Source: an uncultured Bacteroidaceae bacterium (lineage in GTDB: Bacteria > Bacteroidota > Bacteroidia > Bacteroidales > Bacteroidaceae). Taken from it: a DNA stretch of 64,000 nt. Location of the stretch: contig CAJOIE010000001.1 of the NCBI GenBank assembly GCA_905234605.1, forward strand, positions 343,153 to 407,152, written 5' to 3'. Shown here piece after piece: positions 1 through 8,957 of the stretch. The notes under the pieces are model-generated. The model saw only the letters and a program-made list of their open reading frames with translations, had not been told where the DNA came from and ran no database searches. The position numbers and the translations under genes are program-made. The first letter of the stretch is position 1, and the number at the start of each line of letters is the position of its first letter.

Positions 1-1
1 G

Positions 2-700
2 CTCACCGGCTCGCAGCTGCCCATCAACCAACTGCGCACCGACGGCAAGGAGAACCTCATCACAAGCATCGAGATAGCCGCTGCCACCGACAGCCACGGC
101 CATCCGCGTGTGCCCGAGGTGAGCATCTACTTCAACGGCCATCTGCTGCGTGGCAACCGTTCCACCAAAATCAACAGCGAGGGCTTCGATGCCTTCGAGA
201 GCTTCAACTGCCACCACCTGGCCGATGCCGGCGTCAACATATCCTACTACGACCACCACATCCTGCGGCCCGACTTCGAGCGTCCCCTCACGCCACATTT
301 CGCCATGGACACCAACCTGGCCGTGTTCACCCTCTTCCCCGGCATCAAGGAGGCCACGGTGCGTGCGTTGCTCGAGACGCCGGGACTCAGGTCGGTGGTG
401 CTGCGCACCTACGGCAGCGGCAACGCTCCGCAGCAGCCGTGGCTGCTGGACGCCCTCACCGAGGCCAACGGTCGCGGCATCGTGATGGTGAACATCACGC
501 AGTGTGCGGCAGGCACCATCGAGATGGCACGCTACGGCGGAGGCTTCCTGCTTCAGCACGCCGGCGTCATCTCAGGCCACGACAGCACCGTGGAGTGCGC
601 CGTGGCCAAGCTCATGCATCTGCAAGGCCATTCCACCGACACCGACTTCGTGCGCCGCCAGATGAGCCGCGCCCTCTGCGGAGAGATTACCGTGGCCTGA
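2..700 (+). CDS. ansA: Type I L-asparaginase, C-terminal part (5' end outside window)
   Basis: The open frame runs in from the left edge, so the N-terminus is missing. It should hydrolyse L-asparagine to aspartate and ammonia. The first visible residues LTGSQLPI, followed by RTDGKENL and ITSIEIAA, match the conserved core of cytosolic type I asparaginases. Downstream are RGNRSTK, the LRTYGSGNAP segment and a C-terminal AGVISGHDST region typical of the small C-terminal domain. No signal peptide can be judged because the start is absent. A strong hairpin lies between its stop and the convergent GH97 gene. The gtg inside the frame at position 110 is not the true start. Confidence 0.9.
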   Translation, partial: LTGSQLPINQLRTDGKENLITSIEIAAATDSHGHPRVPEVSIYFNGHLLRGNRSTKINSEGFDAFESFNCHHLADAGVNISYYDHHILRPDFERPLTPHFAMDTNLAVFTLFPGIKEATVRALLETPGLRSVVLRTYGSGNAPQQPWLLDALTEANGRGIVMVNITQCAAGTIEMARYGGGFLLQHAGVISGHDSTVECAVAKLMHLQGHSTDTDFVRRQMSRALCGEITVA

Positions 701-737
701 CGACAACGCTGCCGTGCGTCCCGCCTGCATCATAGCA

Positions 738-782
738 GCATGCCCTGCATGAAGCCACAGTCGCGCTTCGTGCAGGGCATGC
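738..782. terminator. Bidirectional hairpin between asparaginase and GH97 genes
   Basis: Two 17-base arms (738-754 and 766-782) pair with one mismatch around an 11-base loop, between two convergent genes. The arms contain the CCTGCA/TGCAGG core also seen in the repeat arrays elsewhere, but the spacing here differs. There is no long U-tract on either strand. Confidence 0.6.
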
Positions 783-799
783 CATATATGCTGCATCGC

Positions 800-2815
800 C
801 TACTTCATCAGGACGACGGCACACTGCGGCTGCACGCTGACGGTCAGGGCCGAGTGCTTGGACAGGCGCACCATGGTCTGCGTGGGCATACGTCCGTCGG
901 CACCATCGCTGAGGCACACCAGTTGCTGTTGCGGCTGGAACATGGGCAGCTCCAGGTTGTAGGTCTTGGCAGTGGCAGCAGCATTCATCACCACGACATA
1001 CCAGTTGTCGCCATGACGACGTGCCAGCACGAGGTCGCGCCCAGGGTAGCCATCGATGTAGCGCGTCTCATCCCAGATGGTGGGCACGCCACGCATGAAG
1101 TCTATTTCAAACGAAGGCTGATGCTCCAGGTCGTGGGGCGTGAGGGCAAAGTTCTGCACGCTGCTCTGGAAGGCCACGGCAGTGGCCAGTTCGAAGACAT
1201 CCGACGTGCGTCGCGTGGTACCCCCGTCGGCCGAGCGGTTGAGGCGTCGTTGCAGGAGCGTTCCGCCGAACTCCATCGAGCCGACGGCATTACGCACGTA
1301 TGGATGCAGGCATGCGTTCTGTGCCTCAAGGTCGCAGAAGTGCTGGCTGAAGATGAGGTTCTCCGATGCCAGCACCGCCTCCGAGCTGACATAGTTGGGG
1401 TACATGCGTTCCCATCCACGCGGCAGTGTGCAGCCATGGAATATCACCTGCAAGCCATAGTCGTTGGCATCGGAGAGGATGGCCTCGTAGAGACGCATGG
1501 TCTCCTGCTTGTCGCCGGCAAAGAAGTCCACCTTGATGCCCTGCACGCCGTTCTCCATGAGCCACGCCATCTCCCGCTTGCGCACTATGGGGTTGTGCAT
1601 GCACTGCTTGGCACACTGCGGTGCATCGTTCCAGCCGCCGTTGCTGTTGTACCACACCCACGGCCTTACGCCCACCTCGCGGCAGTGCTGGAAGAGCAGC
1701 TCCATGCGCTCGCGTCCTATGTTGGTGAGCCATCCGCCGTCGATGAGGCATCCCTCCCACCCCAGCTTGGCAGCCAGGTCGATGAATGTCATCTGGTCGG
1801 CATACACTATGCTGGCATCCTGCCACACTATCCACGACCACGTGTTGCGTGCCGTGGTGTAGGGCAGCACCGGCTCGTAGAGCGGGCGCACTACGTCCCA
1901 CGTTATGGTGGTCTCCACAATGGGCTTTAGCGTTGTGCCGAGAGTGATGGTGCGCCATGGTGTGGCGGCGGGCAAGCCCATCTGTGCGCCCGTGGAGCCG
2001 AAGCCGTTGTTCTCTCCCTCCATGGGGAAGGCGATGGTGAAGAGGCCGTCGGCAGTGACGTCGGAGAGGTGGGATGCACAGTAGTCGCTGCTCACACCCG
2101 TCTCGGAGATGAGCATCCAGCCCTTGTCGCCCTCGCGGAAGAGGCATGGGAATGTCCAGCCGTGGCCATATTTGCTGGCTATGGGCAGCGCGGCGTCGAG
2201 CACATACTCCTCCTCATAGCTTGGTTTTGTGCGTTTCCATCCTATCATGGGGTCGCTTTGGGGGCAGATGAAAGCCGTCGTGCCGGCAGGCATGCGGAAG
2301 CCCGTAGCTTCGCTGCCGACCACGATGGCTGCCGTCTCGCCTTGCTGCGGCACGCGGTAGCGGAAGGCTATGTTGCTGTTGCTCACCTGGAACTCCACGT
2401 CAAGGTTGTGGCGATGGGCATCCACGAGGTGAAACACGGCGGTGTTGGCCTCATAGCTCACGGCCGACTGCTTGATGGTGCGCAGCGTGTAGGTGTCGCT
2501 GGCGTGACCGCGCTCCACGCCTGTGAGTGTCAGGCTCTCGGTCCAGTCGGCCACTGTGGCGCTCAGACCTAATGGTGAAGCCTCGAGCATGGGCACATCC
2601 ACGGTGTCCGTGCGCACGGCGGCGGCACGCTTGCCTTTCTTTGCCGGAGCCGATGCCACCCGACGGTAGCCAGCCGAGTAGGTGGCACGCCCGTTGTCGA
2701 CTGCGACATCCACATAGGTCAGGCCGTCGGGCGAGAGCACACGGACAGGTTCTGCCAGTGCCGGAGTCAGGGCCGTGCACAATGATAACAGGATAATAGC
2801 AGGTAGTTTACGCAT
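800..2815 (-). CDS. Glycoside hydrolase family 97 (alpha-galactosidase/alpha-glucosidase type)
   Basis: The product is 671 residues with a signal peptide (MRKLPAIILLSLCTALTPALA), so it is probably periplasmic. The layout is GH97-like: an N-terminal beta-sandwich to about residue 290, a TIM-barrel starting near NTWSWIVW, and a C-terminal beta domain ending in SVQPQCAVVLMK. In the barrel, IKVDFF places an Asp at residue 430, and SSEAVLASE places Glu at 479 and 485. An Asp in the VDF position is what I recall for retaining GH97 enzymes such as Bacteroides alpha-galactosidase, whereas SusB-type inverting enzymes use Glu. The Asp430-Glu485 spacing also fits my memory of that pair. Retaining alpha-galactosidase is therefore favoured but not proven. 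It lies 50 bases downstream of the PL11 lyase on the same strand, which suggests a shared pectin role. Confidence 0.88.
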   Translation of the reverse strand: MRKLPAIILLSLCTALTPALAEPVRVLSPDGLTYVDVAVDNGRATYSAGYRRVASAPAKKGKRAAAVRTDTVDVPMLEASPLGLSATVADWTESLTLTGVERGHASDTYTLRTIKQSAVSYEANTAVFHLVDAHRHNLDVEFQVSNSNIAFRYRVPQQGETAAIVVGSEATGFRMPAGTTAFICPQSDPMIGWKRTKPSYEEEYVLDAALPIASKYGHGWTFPCLFREGDKGWMLISETGVSSDYCASHLSDVTADGLFTIAFPMEGENNGFGSTGAQMGLPAATPWRTITLGTTLKPIVETTITWDVVRPLYEPVLPYTTARNTWSWIVWQDASIVYADQMTFIDLAAKLGWEGCLIDGGWLTNIGRERMELLFQHCREVGVRPWVWYNSNGGWNDAPQCAKQCMHNPIVRKREMAWLMENGVQGIKVDFFAGDKQETMRLYEAILSDANDYGLQVIFHGCTLPRGWERMYPNYVSSEAVLASENLIFSQHFCDLEAQNACLHPYVRNAVGSMEFGGTLLQRRLNRSADGGTTRRTSDVFELATAVAFQSSVQNFALTPHDLEHQPSFEIDFMRGVPTIWDETRYIDGYPGRDLVLARRHGDNWYVVVMNAAATAKTYNLELPMFQPQQQLVCLSDGADGRMPTQTMVRLSKHSALTVSVQPQCAVVLMK

Positions 2816-2865
2816 AAGTATATGGTGTTATTGGTTAATGTCAGCAGCCAGCCGTCACGCAGCCC

Positions 2866-4884
2866 TCAGAACTGCCAGCCGCGGAACAGGCGTCCGCTGC
2901 CCTGGAGCTCCGCTCCGAAGTAGAAACCCACGTTGGTGGGTTGGTTGTAGCCCACGTTCTGCATCACGAGGGAGTGGCGGTAGACAGGGTCGGCAAGGAA
3001 GGTGTGGAAGCGGTATGGTGTGGGCAGGGGCGAGACGTAGAGGCGCAGTGCACGGCTGTCGGGCGTGCGGGCCAGCACCTCCTCACGCCAGTCGCCTACG
3101 ACATCTGCCGCCAGGCATGGGTTCGACTTGGTGCCGTTGTTGAAGGCCACCCCTTCTAATTTAATTAAAGGAATACACGCGCGCGAGCCAGTGAAGTCGT
3201 AGGGCGTGCCTGTGAGTGTCTCCTCCGATGCGGCCTCGGCGTTGCCGGCAGTAGCCGCGGCAGGCACATACTTGGATATGGTCTCATGGTCGAGCAGCTC
3301 GCGCAGGAGGTCACCGTCCCACCAGATGCCGTAGTTGATGGGCACGCGTGCCATGCTGTCGACCACCTCGCCACTTGTGCTGCGTATGCCGCCTGACGCC
3401 GACGACCACATCTCCAACCCTGGGTTGCGCGGGTCGATGTCGGCAGCCATGCAGCGGCCTACATCCTTGGACGACGGCAGCTGGAAGAGCACCAGCCCCG
3501 TGCGGGCGTCGCGGAAGTCGGAGCCGTCGCGGCGGTTCTCGTGGCAGTCCCACACATAGAGTGCATCGTTGAGCGGCATGAAGGCAGTGAGGTGCATGGC
3601 ATCACCATGTCCGAAGCCTGTGTTGTAGAGCGGCTGTCCGTCGTGGTCCACGGCCATGGAGCCATAGGTGATCTCGTCGCAGCCGTCGCCGTCCACGTCG
3701 GCCACGCGCAGGTTGTGGTTGCCCTGCCCTGCGTAGGCCTGTTTGCCGGCGTCGCGTGTGTCGAACACCCAGCGTGTGGTGAGGCGGCGTCCGTCGAAGT
3801 CGTAGGCTGCCAGCACGGTGCGTGTGTAGTAGCCACGGCAGAAGATGGCACTCAGGCGTTTGCCGTCGAGGTATGCGCAGGCAGCGAGGAAGCGGTCGGA
3901 GCGGTTGGCGTAGTTGTCGCCCCAGTCGCTCAGTGGGCCGCGCTCGGGTATGTAATCGACTGTGGAAACAGCCTTGCCGGTGCGCCCGTCGAAGCATGTC
4001 ACCCACTCGGGACCACGGTCCACGAAGCCACCGCGACGTGCCTTGGGGTCCATGCGGTCGGGCCAGCCGGGACCGCGGAACTGCTCGCTGGGGTTGCCGT
4101 TGGCCTGATAGGCCAGGGTGTCAGGGTGACGGCGGTGGTCGGCCATGGGGTCGCCCAGCACATGTCCGCGCCCGTCCACGGTGCCGTCGCTGGTGCGCAC
4201 AAGCATCTCAGCACGCCCGTCGCCGTTGAGGTCAGCCACGATGAAGGGTGTGTAGTGAGCCCCCGAGCGTATGTTGCGGCCGAGGCACACGCGCCACAGG
4301 CTGCGGCCCTCAAGCGTCAGGGCCTCGAGATATGTGGGTGCCGTGAGACCACTATGCGAGTTGTCGCGCGAGTTGGTCGGATCCCACTTTAGCACCACCT
4401 CCATGCGGCCGTCGCCGGTGAGGTCGGCCATGGTGGCATCGTTTGCCACGTAGGACACGGTCTTCCCCGTAAGCTCGTCCACGACGTCGGCAGGGGGTGT
4501 GAGCGGAAGCTCCACATAGCCCACGGGAGCACCCTCGGGGAGGGTCCAGTCGCCCCGTGCATGGTGTAGGCGGCCACCCTGCATGCTCTTTGCGATGACC
4601 CTGTAGTGTGCTCCGGCAGGAGAGTGCAGGGTGTCGGCGAAGGTGGTGGAGTGTCGTGCCGGGGTGTGTCCTATCACCTTGCCGTCGCGCAGCACCTGGA
4701 ATTCCACGTCGATGGGATCCGACGGCAGATAGCGCCACGAGAGGAGCACGCTGTCGGTGCTTATGCGCACGGCCACGAGTCCGCGGTCGAGCGTCTCGCC
4801 ACGCATGGCGGCGAGATTGTAGGCCGTCTGTGCACCGGCGGTGAGCGCGGCCAGCAGCATCAGTGGGAGCAGGAAGTGTTTCAT
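2866..4884 (-). CDS. Rhamnogalacturonan endolyase, PL11 family
   Basis: The product is 672 residues with a signal peptide ending in TAGA-Q. It resembles the YesW/YesX family, calcium-dependent beta-propeller lyases that cut the rhamnose-galacturonate backbone of rhamnogalacturonan I. Family marks include the N-terminal fibronectin-like region with LSWRYLPSDP, repeated Asp-rich blade motifs (DLTGDGRMEVVLKWDPTNS, DLNGDGRAE, DVDGDGCDEI), DVVGDWREEV and the C-terminal NVGYNQPTNVGFYFG. Its length fits the family with a leader peptide. It is followed by GH97 after 50 bases, and its start lies 42 bases after the DUF4435 gene. No promoter motif is visible in that gap, so transcription from upstream is possible. 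Confidence 0.92.
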   Translation of the reverse strand: MKHFLLPLMLLAALTAGAQTAYNLAAMRGETLDRGLVAVRISTDSVLLSWRYLPSDPIDVEFQVLRDGKVIGHTPARHSTTFADTLHSPAGAHYRVIAKSMQGGRLHHARGDWTLPEGAPVGYVELPLTPPADVVDELTGKTVSYVANDATMADLTGDGRMEVVLKWDPTNSRDNSHSGLTAPTYLEALTLEGRSLWRVCLGRNIRSGAHYTPFIVADLNGDGRAEMLVRTSDGTVDGRGHVLGDPMADHRRHPDTLAYQANGNPSEQFRGPGWPDRMDPKARRGGFVDRGPEWVTCFDGRTGKAVSTVDYIPERGPLSDWGDNYANRSDRFLAACAYLDGKRLSAIFCRGYYTRTVLAAYDFDGRRLTTRWVFDTRDAGKQAYAGQGNHNLRVADVDGDGCDEITYGSMAVDHDGQPLYNTGFGHGDAMHLTAFMPLNDALYVWDCHENRRDGSDFRDARTGLVLFQLPSSKDVGRCMAADIDPRNPGLEMWSSASGGIRSTSGEVVDSMARVPINYGIWWDGDLLRELLDHETISKYVPAAATAGNAEAASEETLTGTPYDFTGSRACIPLIKLEGVAFNNGTKSNPCLAADVVGDWREEVLARTPDSRALRLYVSPLPTPYRFHTFLADPVYRHSLVMQNVGYNQPTNVGFYFGAELQGSGRLFRGWQF

Positions 4885-4926
4885 CAGACGGGTAGGTTAC
4901 AGTGATTAAGAGTTAAAGGCAGAGAC

Positions 4927-5958
4927 TTATGGCTTGGTGGCATCAGGCTCACCCGCTGCCGCCGCAGAGAGCAGCAGACGGCTGATGTCCTGGCGCACAC
5001 GTGCAAACGGCGGTGCGTCGCGGAAGGCTGTGGCCTTCTTCAGGACGGTTTCTATGGGCATCACGCTGTGCTGGTAGGACGAGAGCTCACACTGCCGCTG
5101 CTTGTCGTGCATGGCCAGGCGTGTGATTTCGCGCTCGCGTTCCTTGCGCAGTGTGGTGCAGATGCCTTCGAGCAGTGGCACCACCACATTGTCGAAGAGC
5201 GTGTGGCCGTGAATGTAGAGGTATGTGGTCTCGGGCGTGACACCCAGGTCGAGCAGGCTCTGCCTGACGCTGCCCCACGAACGCTTGGCTTCGGGGAAAC
5301 GGTGCTGCAGCCACGCCACTTTCTGGTTCACACGGCGGCGCATGGCTGCAAGGGCTTCCTCGGGCTTTCCGGCCGAGATGCCCTTGGCAGACACGATGGC
5401 GGCAAGGTCGGTGAGCTTGAAGTCGTGGTAGGCATCGTTGCGGTAGCACCAGATGCTCCACACGAGCAGCGGCCAGACGATGACACTGTACTGGCGCATG
5501 AACTCCTCATAGTCGAGCGTGGGGCGGTCGTTGAGCGTGGCCGTGACCACAGCCCTGCGCAACGACGGAGCGTAGCACTGGTAGTTCTCGATGGCGTAGA
5601 CGTAGGTGTGGATGACGTAGGGCGAATGGCGCACAAGGCGGCTCAGCTCGGTGGCATCGGAGAGGAGATAGTCGTAGTCGGCATCGACGCAGGCTATCAT
5701 GGTCTGTCCCAGCTGCCTGGCCGAGAGCAGGTTGAGCAGTGCCTGCCGCTTGCCTTTGCCTAAGCTGTCGTGCGAGGGCAGACACACCTCGAAGGTGACT
5801 GCCGGGCTCTCGAACTCATCGAGCACCTGCCGCCAGAAGGCCACGTCGTCGAAGCTCTCCACATAGGCCACTATGCGGCGCGGCGCACGCTTGGGACGCA
5901 GGCGGTTGGCAGCCTCGATGTAGGCCGACGAGATGTTATGGAGCAGACGCTTGGCCAT
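4927..5958 (-). CDS. DUF4435 protein with TOPRIM-like nuclease motif
   Basis: The product is 343 residues, with no signal peptide, so it is cytoplasmic. The N-terminal third carries a TOPRIM pattern: YVESFDD with Glu34, then IACVDADYD with Asp92, Asp94 and Asp96. These are the metal-binding positions of topoisomerase-primase/OLD-type nucleases. YAIENYQCY around residue 130 is typical of DUF4435. The rest is mainly alpha-helical and unassigned. It starts 15 bases after the ATPase gene and is almost certainly translated from the same mRNA. DUF4435 (AriB) plus an ABC-type ATPase (AriA) is the composition of the PARIS anti-phage system. The ATPase here is shorter than AriA, so a defence role is an inference only. 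Confidence 0.8.
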   Translation of the reverse strand: MAKRLLHNISSAYIEAANRLRPKRAPRRIVAYVESFDDVAFWRQVLDEFESPAVTFEVCLPSHDSLGKGKRQALLNLLSARQLGQTMIACVDADYDYLLSDATELSRLVRHSPYVIHTYVYAIENYQCYAPSLRRAVVTATLNDRPTLDYEEFMRQYSVIVWPLLVWSIWCYRNDAYHDFKLTDLAAIVSAKGISAGKPEEALAAMRRRVNQKVAWLQHRFPEAKRSWGSVRQSLLDLGVTPETTYLYIHGHTLFDNVVVPLLEGICTTLRKEREREITRLAMHDKQRQCELSSYQHSVMPIETVLKKATAFRDAPPFARVRQDISRLLLSAAAAGEPDATKP

Positions 5959-5973
5959 AGGTGCCAGACGGTG

Positions 5974-6801
5974 TTACTGCTGGATGATGTCTTCCACGTC
6001 TGTCACGCAGTCCGTCCATCCGTCCATCACGAGGGCCGGCGAGTGGGTGGTCACCAGCACCTGCACGTGCGGGTTGAGGTCAACGATGAGTGAGAGCAGA
6101 CGCTGCTGCCACTCTATGTGGAGGCTTATCTCGGGCTCATCCATGAGCAGCACCCATGGCTGACGGTTCTGCACCAGCACAGTGAGCAGTATGATGAGCA
6201 TCTGCTTCTCTCCCGACGAGAGCAGATAGGGCTGCAGCGTCTGCCCTATGTGATGGAAGCGCAGCTCGTTGGAGGTGCGGTCGATGGTCTTGCCCGTGGA
6301 GGCGAAGAGGTCGTCCACGATGTCCTGGAAGTGGCTCTTCTCTGCCGCTATGGCCGATGCCTTGGCCTGCGCCTCAGGGTCGGCAGAAGTGAAGAGCTCC
6401 ACTATGCGGCGCGAGAGGTTCACCTGATAGTCGAGATAGCGGCGCTGTAGCTGGTAGAGCTGCCAGTCGAGCTCGGTGGTGAGATGCGAGTCGGTGACCT
6501 TCTCAATCAGCTCCGCACTGGCCAGGGGACGGTCTATGCCACGAATGAAGTCGAAGCGCACGGCCGTGGCCACGGCCGGATGGAAGGTGAGATGCACCCC
6601 CTGCGAGGGCTCGCCGCTGAGCACGGGGCTCGCCGCTATGGTGTCCTGCAAGCGGCGTGCCGTCTTGCGCAGGATGGTGCTCTTGCCCACCCCGTTGATG
6701 CCGCTCAGCACATTCACTCCCGGCTGCAACGGCCATACTATGTGGCGCGTGCCGTGCCAGAGGGCATCTATCTCCACACGTTCTATGTAGTCGCCTATCA
6801 T
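5974..6801 (-). CDS. Small ABC-type AAA ATPase (OLD/AriA-like) paired with DUF4435
   Basis: The product is a 275-residue cytoplasmic ATPase. The order is Walker A GINGVGKST (residues 34-42), a short helical insertion with no long coiled coil, a signature-like SSGEKQ, Walker B WVLLMDEPE with the catalytic Glu, and a switch histidine in VTTHSPAL. This is the SMC/ABC-like fold of OLD-family and AAA_15/AAA_21 proteins, not a transporter ATPase, since no membrane partner is present. It is the first gene of a unit with the DUF4435 gene. Its own promoter lies about 35 bases upstream, divergent from the amidase promoter. Confidence 0.82.
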   Translation of the reverse strand: MIGDYIERVEIDALWHGTRHIVWPLQPGVNVLSGINGVGKSTILRKTARRLQDTIAASPVLSGEPSQGVHLTFHPAVATAVRFDFIRGIDRPLASAELIEKVTDSHLTTELDWQLYQLQRRYLDYQVNLSRRIVELFTSADPEAQAKASAIAAEKSHFQDIVDDLFASTGKTIDRTSNELRFHHIGQTLQPYLLSSGEKQMLIILLTVLVQNRQPWVLLMDEPEISLHIEWQQRLLSLIVDLNPHVQVLVTTHSPALVMDGWTDCVTDVEDIIQQ

Positions 6802-6835
6802 GGTGATAATGACTTTGTTTTGCTCCTTACGTGGG

Positions 6836-6866
6836 CAAAGTTAACCCAAAAGGTAGGGCACACAAA
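6836..6866 (-). promoter_or_regulatory. Bacteroidetes promoter of the ATPase-DUF4435 operon
   Basis: Reading the minus strand, TTTG (6866-6863), a 19-base spacer and TAACTTTG (6843-6836) match the sigma-ABfr consensus. The start codon at 6801 gives a leader of about 30 bases. Confidence 0.75.
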
Positions 6867-6882
6867 AAAAGGTACCTGCTTT

Positions 6883-6914
6883 TTTGCCCTCCGCCACCAT
6901 TTAGCGTACCTTTG
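6883..6914 (+). promoter_or_regulatory. Bacteroidetes promoter of the amidase-mlaD operon
   Basis: TTTG at 6883-6886, a 20-base spacer and TACCTTTG at 6907-6914, 14 bases before the ATG. It is back to back with the ATPase promoter. Confidence 0.75.
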
Positions 6915-6928
6915 TCAGCACTGACATT

Positions 6929-7702
6929 ATGAAGACCGCCATACGCACACTCTTGCTACTGCTGATGTTTGCCGCGCCAAGCACCGGCATGGCTGCCGCA
7001 CCACGCAAATTCACCATCGTCCTTGATGCCGGCCATGGCGGCAAGGACCCCGGAGCCTTAGGCACTAAAGGGCGGGAGAAAGACATAAACCTGGCCGTGG
7101 CGCTCGCCGTGGGGCGGCTCATCGAGCAAAACATGGCCGACGTCAGCGTCGTGTACACCCGCAAGACCGACATCTTCGTCGAGCTCGACGAGCGTGCCAA
7201 CATTGCCAACAAAGCCAAGGCCGACCTCTTCCTGAGCATACACACCAACGCAGTGGCCGGCAAGACACAGCACCGCGGCACGGAGACCTACACGCTGGGC
7301 ATGCACCGCGCGGCCGATAACCTCGAGGTGGCCAAACGCGAGAACTCGGCCATCATGCTTGAGAGCAACTACGCGCAACGCTACGAGGGCTTCGACCCCA
7401 AGAGTGCCGAGTCATACATCATCTTCGAGTTCATGCAGGACCGCAACATGGAGCAGAGCGTGAAGATGGCCACCATGCTGCAACAGCAGTTCCGCTCAGC
7501 CGGACGTCCCGACAAAGGCGTGCATCAGGCAGGCTTCCTCGTGCTGCGCGAGACGAGCATGCCGTCGTGCCTCATAGAACTGGGCTACATCACCACACAA
7601 GCCGAGGAGACATTTCTCACCAGCAACGCGGGCGTCACACAGCTGGCACAGGCCATCTACGCCGCCATCAAGAAGTATAAAGAAACACACCATACCAAAT
7701 GA
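6929..7702 (+). CDS. N-acetylmuramoyl-L-alanine amidase (Amidase_3)
   Basis: The product is 257 residues with a signal peptide (to about AAPSTGMAA), acting in the periplasm to cleave the amide bond between MurNAc and the stem peptide. The catalytic domain fills the protein. Zinc ligands are His in VLDAGHGGKDPG, Glu in REKDINL and His in FLSIHTNA; the catalytic Glu is in SCLIELGY. There is no AMIN or SPOR domain, so it is a minimal AmiA/AmiC-type enzyme. Its stop overlaps the next start by four bases (ATGA), which indicates translational coupling with the Mce/MlaD protein. Confidence 0.93.
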   Translation: MKTAIRTLLLLLMFAAPSTGMAAAPRKFTIVLDAGHGGKDPGALGTKGREKDINLAVALAVGRLIEQNMADVSVVYTRKTDIFVELDERANIANKAKADLFLSIHTNAVAGKTQHRGTETYTLGMHRAADNLEVAKRENSAIMLESNYAQRYEGFDPKSAESYIIFEFMQDRNMEQSVKMATMLQQQFRSAGRPDKGVHQAGFLVLRETSMPSCLIELGYITTQAEETFLTSNAGVTQLAQAIYAAIKKYKETHHTK

Positions 7703-8604
7703 AATTCGCAAGGGAGCTAAAAATAGGCATCACAGGCATCATTGCCACCGTGCTGCTCTTCTCAACCATCAATTTCCTCAAAGGAGCCAGCCTCTTCACC
7801 ACCAACGACACCTATTATATAGTATTCACCGATGCCAAGCAACTGGCAAAGTCGAGTCCCGTCTATGCCGACGGCTACAACGTAGGCATAGTCTCCGACG
7901 TGCACTACGACTACGCCAACCCTGGCAAAGGCGTGGTGGTGCAGATTGCCGTGGAGCACGGCATGCGCATACCCGCAGGCACCATAGCCATGCTCGACGA
8001 GGCCATGCTCGGCGGCAGCACACTGAACCTGCGCATGGGCAACAGCCCCGTGGAGCGCTACGCCGTGGGCGACACTCTGCCGTCGCAAGCAGCCGGCGGA
8101 CTAATGGACCAGGCAGCCCTGCTCATGCCCAAGCTGGAAGTGACGCTCGCACGCGTCGACACACTGCTCATGAGCCTCAACACACTGGCCAACGACCCCA
8201 ACATCAAGCAGATACTGGCCAACGTGAATGCCGCCACAGAATCGCTCAACCAGAGCACCGCCGACATCAACCGCATAGTGCACAGCGACCTGCCTGCCAT
8301 GACACACACGTTCACCGAAGCCGGCAACAACGTGGCACTGCTGACAGCACGCCTCAACGAGTTAGACATACAGGCAACCATGGGCAAGGTGGATGCCACG
8401 ATGGACAACGTACAAGCCATGACCGAGCGCCTGAACGCAACAGACAACAACGTAGGACTGCTGCTCAACGACACTGCACTCTACGGCAACATCAACCGCA
8501 CAGCACTGGGCGCAGCCACACTCGTGGAAGACCTGAAAGCCAACCCCAAACGCTACATCCACTTCTCAGTCTTCGGCAAGAAAGAAAAGAGTGGCAATGA
8601 GTGA
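7699..8604 (+). CDS. MlaD/Mce-family lipid transport protein
   Basis: The product is 301 residues. One N-terminal membrane segment (about residues 8-28) is followed by the Mce/MlaD domain (VYADGYNVGIVSDV, then AMLDEAMLGGSTLNLRMG) and a long helical region with repeated Leu/Asn heptads, which probably forms the periplasmic coiled coil. MlaD-type proteins are substrate-binding parts of ABC systems that move phospholipid between membranes. The ATPase and permease are not in this window; in Bacteroidetes they are often encoded elsewhere. The gene overlaps the amidase gene by four bases. Confidence 0.9.
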   Translation: MKFARELKIGITGIIATVLLFSTINFLKGASLFTTNDTYYIVFTDAKQLAKSSPVYADGYNVGIVSDVHYDYANPGKGVVVQIAVEHGMRIPAGTIAMLDEAMLGGSTLNLRMGNSPVERYAVGDTLPSQAAGGLMDQAALLMPKLEVTLARVDTLLMSLNTLANDPNIKQILANVNAATESLNQSTADINRIVHSDLPAMTHTFTEAGNNVALLTARLNELDIQATMGKVDATMDNVQAMTERLNATDNNVGLLLNDTALYGNINRTALGAATLVEDLKANPKRYIHFSVFGKKEKSGNE

Positions 8605-8730
8605 TGCACGGGGACAACGAAGCAGCCCGCTATTTGCAGCAATTATAAATTAGGACACCACAGCATGGAGGTGCACCCACGAGCAATATAACTCGCTAAG
8701 ACTTAGCACCGCAGACACAGCAAAAAACTT

Positions 8731-8761
8731 TTTGAGGCATCGCCTATGGCGGTGCCTCAAA
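8731..8761. terminator. Hairpin in the amidase-mlaD 3' region
   Basis: Fourteen-base arms (8731-8744 and 8748-8761, one wobble pair) close a three-base loop. A run of A lies on the left side, so the U-tract is on the minus-strand transcript, although no minus-strand gene is nearby. Otherwise the interval from 8605 to the dnaA promoter shows no gene and no clear DnaA-box cluster. Confidence 0.5.
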
Positions 8762-8890
8762 GCTTTAATAATCAGCACAAAGAACTGCCACAGGCACTGA
8801 GACTAAGCGAAAGCGGCAAGCGTCCGTGCAGAGTGCTGAAAACGTGGCTTTTAGGGAAGACACCAAGCCATGTGTGCCCTATGGCTCACA

Positions 8891-8922
8891 TTTGCATAGA
8901 CGCGCAAGAAAACCTACCTTTG
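8891..8922 (+). promoter_or_regulatory. Promoter of dnaA
   Basis: TTTG at 8891-8894, a 20-base spacer and TACCTTTG at 8915-8922. It leaves a leader of about 30 bases before ATG 8958. Upstream in-frame codons would be untranscribed, which fixes the start. Confidence 0.75.
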
Positions 8923-8957
8923 CAACGTTGTTCGCCATACAGGAACAGTACTCCTTA

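Noticed and set aside
740..1930. Long open frame on the plus strand opposite the GH97 gene
   Set aside because: It is the antisense shadow of a well-supported GH97 gene; GC-rich codon bias leaves the opposite strand open, and the product resembles nothing.
8605..8957. Chromosomal origin next to dnaA
   Set aside because: No cluster of TTATCCACA-type boxes or AT-rich unwinding region is apparent, and dnaN/recF are not adjacent. dnaA alone does not mark oriC in this phylum.
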